A stretch of 11,031 nt of DNA from Elusimicrobiota bacterium (GTDB taxonomy: Bacteria > Elusimicrobiota > Elusimicrobia > UBA1565 > JACRDR01): the NCBI GenBank assembly GCA_016212845.1, contig JACRDR010000240.1, forward strand, positions 1-11,031. The letters are read 5' to 3'. Shown here one piece after another: positions 6,600-11,031 of this stretch (position 1 is its first letter; each line of letters opens with the position of its first letter). Both the position numbers and the translations under genes were made by a program. The notes below the pieces were generated by a model, which was not told where the DNA came from, searched no databases, and was given only the letters and a program-made list of their open reading frames with translations.

Positions 6600-7566
6600 A
6601 GCTCACCCACACGGCGTCGCAGGCCCCTTCGTTGTTGAGATAATCGCGGGCGACGGCGCGCACGTACGCGCCGCGCGGCGGCAGCTGGCCCTTGCCGATC
6701 GTGACGTTATACGGAGGAAAGCGGACGAAGCGCGAGAAGCGCTCCCAGTCCAGCTGATCGGCGGAGGACTCGAGCCACGCGGACTCGATCGATTCCCCCT
6801 CGACGGAGAACTTGAATACGAGGTCGTTGCCCGCCGTCTTAGCTTGGCATTCGTGCACCGCGACGGAGGCGTCGTTCGGCGGCACGAGCTTGATCGCCAT
6901 CGCGGGCTTGAGGCTCAGGATAGGCGTTTCGAGCGTGCCCTCTTGGCGGCGAGGCGCCACGCCGCCGACGGAGCGGTTGTTCCACGCGTGCGGAGGCTCG
7001 CCGGGCGCGCCGCGCTCCTCGAGCGCCGCCAGTACGGGCGCCGACGACGAGGCGAGCAGCCAGCGGTCGGGCGACCAGACGATGAGATAGTTCGGACCCG
7101 AGAAGCTCACCATGCCCGCGGGCACTTCGCGCCAGAACCACTGCGACGCGCCGGTTCCGGGGACGTAGGTCTTCGGATCGCTTTCGAGCGGGATGTCCTT
7201 CGAGTCGACGAGAAACAGCGCGCGATCGGGCGAGAACGACGGCGTCGGCGAGATGCCGATGTAGATGCGGCCGGGCGCGGGCTCGCGCTCCCCCCATTTG
7301 CCGCCGGCCTTCGGCCGCGTCTTCGCCCGGCCGATCTTCGCGCCGATGAACGCGCGTGAATATTCTCCGATCGGCGCGGGCGGAAGCTCGACGATCCACG
7401 CGTTGTTGAAGCCGATGTACCAGTTTTCGTCGGGACCGCCGTCCGCGAATCGCCCGAAGTCGTTGATGTTCGACGCGAGCGAGACGAACGTCGGCAGGCG
7501 GCTCTTCGACTCCGCGGCGTCCTGTGCGAACGCGAGTCCCGCGAAAAGTATTGAAAAAATAATCAT
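6586..7566 (-). CDS. Secreted protein of unknown function in the parAB-asd operon
   Basis: This encodes 326 aa with no family I recognise. MIIFSILFAGLAFAQDA is a clear signal peptide with cleavage expected after AFA (residue 14). The mature part is rich in Trp, Tyr and Pro and mixes short predicted strands with loops, for example NWYIGFNNAWIVELPPAP near 48-65 and YLIVWSPDRWLLAS near 165-178. The C-terminal portion (about 240-326) looks like a beta-sandwich, with FSVEGESIESAWLESSADQLDW and AYVRAVARDYLNNEGACDAVWV. This is reminiscent of fibronectin-type or propeller-associated domains reporting 'distance from a state', but only in style. The ATG overlaps the parB stop (ATGA, 7563-7566), and its end overlaps asd by 14 nt, so it is co-translated with both. 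The start region is unusually AT-rich for the window. Confidence 0.8.
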   Translation of the reverse strand: MIIFSILFAGLAFAQDAAESKSRLPTFVSLASNINDFGRFADGGPDENWYIGFNNAWIVELPPAPIGEYSRAFIGAKIGRAKTRPKAGGKWGEREPAPGRIYIGISPTPSFSPDRALFLVDSKDIPLESDPKTYVPGTGASQWFWREVPAGMVSFSGPNYLIVWSPDRWLLASSSAPVLAALEERGAPGEPPHAWNNRSVGGVAPRRQEGTLETPILSLKPAMAIKLVPPNDASVAVHECQAKTAGNDLVFKFSVEGESIESAWLESSADQLDWERFSRFVRFPPYNVTIGKGQLPPRGAYVRAVARDYLNNEGACDAVWVSYDKP

Positions 7567-8450
7567 TTATTGATCATTCCAATGATGCGATCGAAGTCCT
7601 CGAGGTTGTGATAATGGATGACGAGCGTTCCTTCGCGCGCGTCCTTGCCGCCGCGAATCTCGACCTTCGTGCCGAAGCGCTGCTGCAGAAGGCGCTCGAA
7701 TTCTAGCACATCGGCGCTCTTGACCGTCTTCAGCTCGACGGGACGGCGCTCGACCGGCTCCTTTTTCTCGACGCCGTTGAGTTGGCGCGCGATGTCCTCG
7801 AGATCGCGGACCGCGAGATTTTCCGCCAGCGCGCGCTGGAAGATTTTGTGCCGCAGCGTCGGATCCTTGATCGCGAGCAGGGCGCGGCCGTGGCCTTCCT
7901 GAAGCTGGCCCGCCTGGATCGCCTTCTGGATCTCTTCGGGGAGGTCCAGCATGCGCAGGGTGTTCGAGATCGTTTGCTTGGATTTGCCGACGACCTGGCC
8001 GAGATCGGTCTGATTGATGCCGAACTCACGCATGAGGCGGACGTACCCGAGCGCGGTCTCGACCGCGTTGAGGTCCTCGCGCTGGAGGTTTTCGATGAGC
8101 GCGAGCGCGAGGCGCTGTTTGTCGTTCTCGGGCTGGCGGACGACGACGTCGACTTCCTTGAGACCCGCGAGTTCGCAGGCGCGCAGGCGGCGCTCGCCGG
8201 CGATCAGCTCGAACGTGCCGTCGGGATCGGAAGACACGACGAGCGGCTGCGCCAGGCCGTGCGCGCGGATGGAGGCCGAAAGCTCGCTCAGCTTCTCGGC
8301 GTCGAAGTAGCGGCGCGGCTGGAGGTGGTTCGGGCGGATCTTGTCGATCGGCACCTTGAGCGGCTTGGGCGTCGCGTTCGCCGGCTCGATCGTCGGGAGC
8401 GAGTGCGAGGGTAGAAGGGCGTCGAGGCCACGGCCGAGTGCTTTTCTCAT
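7563..8450 (-). CDS. parB: Chromosome-partitioning protein ParB
   Basis: ParB binds parS sites near the replication origin, spreads along DNA as a CTP-dependent sliding clamp and stimulates ParA ATPase to segregate new chromosomes. The 295-aa length is normal. MRKALGRGLDALL at the N-terminus is the conserved ParA-contact segment. The N-terminal CTP-binding domain has PRRYFD (45-50), GERRLRACEL (85-94) and ENLQREDLNAVE (120-131). The helix-turn-helix lies at about 145-166 (INQTDLGQVVGKSKQTISNTLR), followed by LDLPEEIQ. A charged linker (about 225-245) leads to the C-terminal dimerisation domain. The ATG overlaps the parA stop (8447-8450). I saw no parS consensus in this window, so its targets probably lie elsewhere on the chromosome. 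Confidence 0.97.
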   Translation of the reverse strand: MRKALGRGLDALLPSHSLPTIEPANATPKPLKVPIDKIRPNHLQPRRYFDAEKLSELSASIRAHGLAQPLVVSSDPDGTFELIAGERRLRACELAGLKEVDVVVRQPENDKQRLALALIENLQREDLNAVETALGYVRLMREFGINQTDLGQVVGKSKQTISNTLRMLDLPEEIQKAIQAGQLQEGHGRALLAIKDPTLRHKIFQRALAENLAVRDLEDIARQLNGVEKKEPVERRPVELKTVKSADVLEFERLLQQRFGTKVEIRGGKDAREGTLVIHYHNLEDFDRIIGMINK

Positions 8451-9322
8451 GAGCGGTTCTCCAGGGATTGGACGGCTTGCGTCGCGGGGACTTCGTCGAG
8501 ATCGGCAAGCAGGGGATGGACGGCGGGCTTCGGGGCCTCCATGCTGGGAGCCACGGTGATGCCCCGCCGGGCCAAGAACTCCCGCGCCAGGTTCAGGTAC
8601 GCCTCGGCGCCCTTCGAGCGGGCGTCGTACTGAAAGATCGTCTGGCCGAAGCCGGGAGCCTCGGCGATACGGATGTTCCGGGGGATGATCGTCTTAAACA
8701 GCCGCTCTCCGAAGAACTTCCCCACCTCATCCTTGACCTGATTCGAGAGGGTCATCCGCGAGTCGAACATCGTCAAGACGCCCCCCTCGAGCTCCAGCTT
8801 CGGGTTGAGGGCAGCCCGGACCCTCTGTATCGCGTCCACGAACTGAGCCAGACCTTCCATGGCATAGTATTCGCCCTGGATCGGCACGATCACCCGGTCC
8901 GCGGCGTTGAGGGCGTTGATGGTGATGAGCCCCAAGGACGGCGGACAGTCTAGGATGATGTATTGGAACCGGGATTTGACCGGCGGAAGGGCTCCCCGGA
9001 GCCGGCTTTCCCGGGCCAAAGCTGAAACCAGTTGGATTTCCGCCCCCGCCAGGTCGGAATTCGCCCCTGCCACGGACAGTTTTGGGAGGGTGGAGGCTTT
9101 GATGGTTTTTTCCAGGGGGGTCAGTTCGACCAGGACATTATAGAGGTTAGGGACGAACGCGGCCTTGTCGAACCCGCAGCCGGAGGTGGCGTTACCTTGG
9201 GGGTCGGTATCGATCAAAAGGGTCTCGAAACCGAGGCTGGCGAGGGCGGCGGCCAGGTTGACGGCGGTCGTGGTCTTGCCCACTCCCCCCTTTTGGTTCG
9301 CGATGGCGATGATTTCGGTCAT
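8447..9322 (-). CDS. parA: Chromosome-partitioning ATPase ParA (Soj family)
   Basis: ParA is a cytoplasmic ATPase that binds the nucleoid non-specifically as an ATP dimer and is released by ParB, producing directed movement of origins. It has 291 aa. Motifs in order: the deviant Walker A KGGVGKTT (11-18), the A' motif DTDPQGN (38-44), the Walker B YIILDCPPSLG (121-131) and the VPIQGEYYAMEGL block (146-158). Beyond about residue 255 there is a Pro/Ala-rich tail of about 35 residues that is longer than in a minimal Soj protein. I chose ATG at 9322 because it gives the standard MTEIIAIANQKGG start; the open frame extends to 9406, but that part lies inside the upstream gene. The ATG overlaps the stop of the LAGLIDADG gene (ATGA, 9319-9322), and its own stop overlaps parB. 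Confidence 0.97.
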   Translation of the reverse strand: MTEIIAIANQKGGVGKTTTAVNLAAALASLGFETLLIDTDPQGNATSGCGFDKAAFVPNLYNVLVELTPLEKTIKASTLPKLSVAGANSDLAGAEIQLVSALARESRLRGALPPVKSRFQYIILDCPPSLGLITINALNAADRVIVPIQGEYYAMEGLAQFVDAIQRVRAALNPKLELEGGVLTMFDSRMTLSNQVKDEVGKFFGERLFKTIIPRNIRIAEAPGFGQTIFQYDARSKGAEAYLNLAREFLARRGITVAPSMEAPKPAVHPLLADLDEVPATQAVQSLENRS

Positions 9323-9699
9323 AAGTCCGTCCCGAGCTGAGCGATCAGCTCTTGGGTCTCCAGCCAGTGGCTCGGCGTCCCGTTCATCTGGTAGATACGC
9401 TTCCAAACGGAAAATCTTTCGCCTTTCCGGCCAAAAAGCGGGAAATGCTCAAAATGGTCGATGATTCGGCGCAATTCAGCCCGATTGGTGACGCAGTATT
9501 GCCAGCGGGGGTAGACTCCCCCCACCCCGAAGAAGCGCTGCAGCCCATAGGCGAGGTTCTGATCCGCCTCCCGGAGCTTCAAGCTGAAGCGCAGTCGGAT
9601 GCCGGAGCGCACTCTTCCGTACGTAAACGAGGCGTTTGCTTCACATAAACCGGTCACGTACTGCGGATCGAGGCTTAGCTGGGTTTCTAGAGTATTCAC
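9319..9699 (-). CDS. Single-motif LAGLIDADG-family protein, probably nuclease-dead
   Basis: This encodes 126 aa. The pattern fits one LAGLIDADG domain, which would act as a homodimer: motif helix at 14-24, strands (IRLRFSLKLREAD, 34-46), then GLQRFFGVGGVY (52-63), YCVTNRAELRRIIDHFEHFPL (68-88) and the family's closing GRKGERFSVWKRI (90-102). The motif reads VTGLCEANA (15-23). The eighth position, normally the metal-binding Asp/Glu, is Asn22 (codon AAC), and the closing Gly is Ala23. Cleavage is therefore unlikely, while DNA binding could remain. WhiA is a known LAGLIDADG-derived regulator. The gene is freestanding, not inside an intron or intein, and leads the par operon, overlapping parA by 4 nt. 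The start is GTG at 9699 with no clear Shine-Dalgarno sequence. GC is about 57% by hand count (9361-9700), lower than the proBA region, with codons such as TTA and AGA that suggest acquisition by transfer. Confidence 0.8.
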   Translation of the reverse strand: MNTLETQLSLDPQYVTGLCEANASFTYGRVRSGIRLRFSLKLREADQNLAYGLQRFFGVGGVYPRWQYCVTNRAELRRIIDHFEHFPLFGRKGERFSVWKRIYQMNGTPSHWLETQELIAQLGTDL

Positions 9700-9734
9700 G
9701 TTTGGACAACTCGCGGTTTGTGCCGCCGCTGCGT

Positions 9735-9750
9735 GTTTCCGATGGGGAAC
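9735..9750. promoter_or_regulatory. Imperfect dyad at the par-operon start site
   Basis: GTTTCC (9735-9740) and GGGAAC (9745-9750) face each other across GATG with one mismatch in six. The dyad covers the predicted transcription start and touches the -10 box of the par-operon promoter, a natural place for an autorepressor. It is superficially like parS (GTTTC...GAAAC) but has the wrong centre and spacing. Confidence 0.3.
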
Positions 9751-9778
9751 TTTAGCAGACGACGCGACCGCGTGTCAA
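9749..9778 (-). promoter_or_regulatory. Promoter for the LAGLIDADG-parA-parB operon
   Basis: On the minus strand, a perfect TTGACA (9778-9773) is followed by an 18-bp spacer and TAAAGT (9754-9749), with TGC before the -10 as an extended -10 element. The start site would be near 9742, giving a leader of about 43 nt before the GTG at 9699. Confidence 0.55.
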
Positions 9779-9816
9779 GCCTATTTTCATATCTAAGTGT
9801 CATACTTCGATGATAA

Positions 9817-9874
9817 GACTCTTGACGAGTCAACTACTATTATATTCAGCCATCTAACGACTTGACGTGTCGAA
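9817..9874. promoter_or_regulatory. Repeated TTGAC dyads in the AT-rich divergent region
   Basis: CTTGACGAGTC (9821-9831) and CTTGACGTGTC (9861-9871) are near-identical and start exactly 40 bp apart, close to four helical turns. The first lies in two nested dyads: TTGAC-GA-GTCAA (9822-9833) and GACTC-TTGAC-GAGTC (9817-9831). A third CTTGAC, on the minus strand at 9779-9774, is part of the par promoter -35. The stretch 9781-9860 is about 34% GC by hand count, against a very GC-rich background. Phased sites upstream of the glutamine-synthetase-like gene suggest a transcription-factor operator. Confidence 0.4.
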
Positions 9875-9903
9875 TTGCGCCCTCGACGGGGATTACATAG
9901 AAT
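9875..9903 (+). promoter_or_regulatory. Promoter candidate for the glutamine-synthetase-like gene
   Basis: TTGCGC (9875-9880), a 17-bp spacer and TAGAAT (9898-9903) fit a sigma-70 promoter with a good -10 and a weak -35. Transcription would start near 9910, just before the GGAGGGG ribosome site (9915-9921). The weak -35 would fit dependence on an activator bound at the upstream repeated sites. Confidence 0.45.
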
Positions 9904-9927
9904 TCGCGCACGACGGAGGGGAAAAAC

Positions 9928-11031
9928 ATGGCGACGAAAACGGGACGCATCGCTCTCACGGAACTTCTCGCGCGCATTCGGCGGGGGGAGCTCGACACGG
10001 TGCTGCTCGTTTTTCCCGACATGCTCGGGCGCTGGATGGGCAAGCGCCTCACCGGCCGGTTTTTCGCGGAAAGCGCCGCGAAGAGCGGCGTGCACGCGTG
10101 CGCGTATCTCCTCACCGTCGACATGGAGATGGATCCGATCCCCGGCTTCGCGCTCACGAGCTGGGAAAAGGGCTACCAGGATTTTCACATGGTGCCCGAC
10201 ATGTCCACGATCCGCGTGCTGCCGTGGCTCGAGAAAAGCGCGCTCATCGTCTGCGACGTGCACGGGCCGGACCATTCTCCCGTCGAGGTTTCGCCGCGCG
10301 CGATCCTAAAAAAGCAGCTCGCCCGCGCGAAGGCGAAGGGCTTCGTCGTGAAGACCGCCAGCGAGCTCGAGTTCTATTTGTTCTCGGAAACGTTTGAAGC
10401 GGCGAAGGCGAAGGGCTACGAGAAGCTCTCGCATTGGGGCCACTACATCGAGGACTACCACATGCTGCAGGGCACGCGCATCGAGCCGGTGATCGGCGCG
10501 ATCCGCAGCCAGATGGAAGCCGCGGACATCCCCGTCGAGGCGTCGAAGGGCGAATGGGGCCCCGCGCAGCACGAGATCAACCTCGGCTACGCCGAGGCGC
10601 TCGAGATGGCCGACCGCCACGTCGTCTACAAGCACGGCGCGAAAGAAATCGCGATGTCGAAGGGGGCGGCGCTCACCTTCATGGCGAAGCTCGACCACAA
10701 GCTCGCGGGCTCTTCCTTCCACCTGCATTCCAGCCTCTGGGACGCGTCGGGGAAGAAGGCGCTGTTCTGGGACAAGAACAAGAAAAAGCCGTCGGCGCTC
10801 TTCGAGCAATTTCTCGCCGGGCAGATGGCGCTCGCGCGCCAGTTCTCCTTCTTCTTCGCTCCGACGATCAACTCCTATAAGCGCTACCAGGCCGCGACGT
10901 TCGCGCCGACGAGGATCGCGTGGGCGCGCGACAACCGCACGTGCGGCTTTCGCATCGTCGGAGAGGGGGACTCTTGGCGCGTCGAGAACCGCATCCCCGG
11001 CGCCGACGCGAACCCGTATCTCGCGTTCGCC
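9928..11031 (+). CDS. Glutamine-synthetase-superfamily ligase (GlnA4/PuuA-like), 3' end cut by window
   Basis: The frame stays open for 368 codons to the window edge; relatives have about 450. The ATG at 9928 follows GGAGGGG (9915-9921). The beta-grasp domain contains VFPDMLGRWMGKRL (28-41). The catalytic domain shows ELEFY (146-150, Glu146 and Glu148), VEASKGEWGPAQHEI with Glu209 and Glu216, the nucleotide-site FHLHSS with His265 and His267, NSYKRY (315-320), ARDNRTCGFRIVG (333-345) and RIPGADANPYLAFA (355-368). These show ATP- and glutamate-binding ligase chemistry. The N-terminal VFPDMLGRWMGKRL and the SWEKGYQDFHMVPD block resemble PuuA and GlnA4 proteins, which join glutamate to polyamines or ethanolamine, more than the housekeeping GlnA that uses ammonia. 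The true amine substrate is unknown. The adenylylation-site region, if any, lies beyond the window. Confidence 0.9.
   Translation, partial: MATKTGRIALTELLARIRRGELDTVLLVFPDMLGRWMGKRLTGRFFAESAAKSGVHACAYLLTVDMEMDPIPGFALTSWEKGYQDFHMVPDMSTIRVLPWLEKSALIVCDVHGPDHSPVEVSPRAILKKQLARAKAKGFVVKTASELEFYLFSETFEAAKAKGYEKLSHWGHYIEDYHMLQGTRIEPVIGAIRSQMEAADIPVEASKGEWGPAQHEINLGYAEALEMADRHVVYKHGAKEIAMSKGAALTFMAKLDHKLAGSSFHLHSSLWDASGKKALFWDKNKKKPSALFEQFLAGQMALARQFSFFFAPTINSYKRYQAATFAPTRIAWARDNRTCGFRIVGEGDSWRVENRIPGADANPYLAFA

Noticed and set aside
9323..9406. Upstream extension of parA to an earlier start
   Set aside because: The extra 28 residues lie in the LAGLIDADG gene and are not ParA-like; MTEIIAIANQKGG at 9322 is the family start.
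9867..10880. Plus-strand frames at 9867-10397, 9875-10309 and 10434-10880
   Set aside because: They are out-of-frame shadows of the glutamine-synthetase-like gene, which is open to the window edge.
1..11031. CRISPR array, tRNA, rRNA, intact insertion sequence or replication origin
   Set aside because: No regularly spaced direct repeats, no cloverleaf or rRNA-like sequence, no transposase motif and no DnaA-box cluster were seen by eye.

Overview
The window is gene-dense, high-GC bacterial chromosomal DNA. Genes are packed into tightly overlapping operons, six adjacent pairs sharing a 4-nt ATGA or GTGA stop/start overlap. Predicted signal peptides and an AsmA-like membrane-anchored protein suggest a Gram-negative (diderm) cell. 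I cannot fix the phylum. The mix of high GC, many uncharacterised secreted proteins and a stand-alone LAGLIDADG protein would fit a poorly cultured lineage such as Elusimicrobiota, but that is a guess.

Layout. (1) 1-45: a small dyad, possibly the edge of a dispersed repeat. (2) 46-1826, minus strand: two overlapping genes for secreted proteins of unknown function, one with EF-hand/FG-GAP-like DxDGDG motifs and one resembling a beta-propeller. (3) 1827-1910: a divergent promoter region whose -10 boxes sit almost on the start codons, implying leaderless or near-leaderless mRNAs. (4) 1911-5040, plus strand: an AsmA-like protein followed by proB and proA, the first two enzymes of proline synthesis from glutamate. 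(5) 5037-5420, minus strand: a small membrane protein whose stop codon shares the palindrome CTAG with the proA stop. (6) 5421-5561: a gap with two palindromes, one a 43-bp element that pairs completely as RNA only in the minus-strand transcript. (7) 5562-9699, minus strand: a five-gene operon read as LAGLIDADG-family protein, parA, parB, secreted hypothetical protein, asd. (8) 9700-9927: an AT-rich divergent regulatory region with promoters both ways and repeated TTGAC-type dyads. (9) 9928 to the window end, plus strand: an incomplete glutamine-synthetase-superfamily gene of the GlnA4/PuuA-like type.

How the genes fit together. ProB and ProA are consecutive pathway enzymes. ParA and ParB are the chromosome-partition pair, and asd (aspartate semialdehyde for lysine/diaminopimelate, threonine and methionine) is carried in the same transcription unit. 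The most unusual item is the 126-aa LAGLIDADG protein that starts the par operon. It overlaps parA by 4 nt, has lower GC than the other operons, and carries Asn where the catalytic Asp/Glu of the LAGLIDADG motif should be. This suggests a homing endonuclease fold that has lost nuclease activity and may now serve as a DNA-binding regulator of, or partner in, partitioning. No CRISPR array, tRNA, rRNA or intact insertion sequence was seen.
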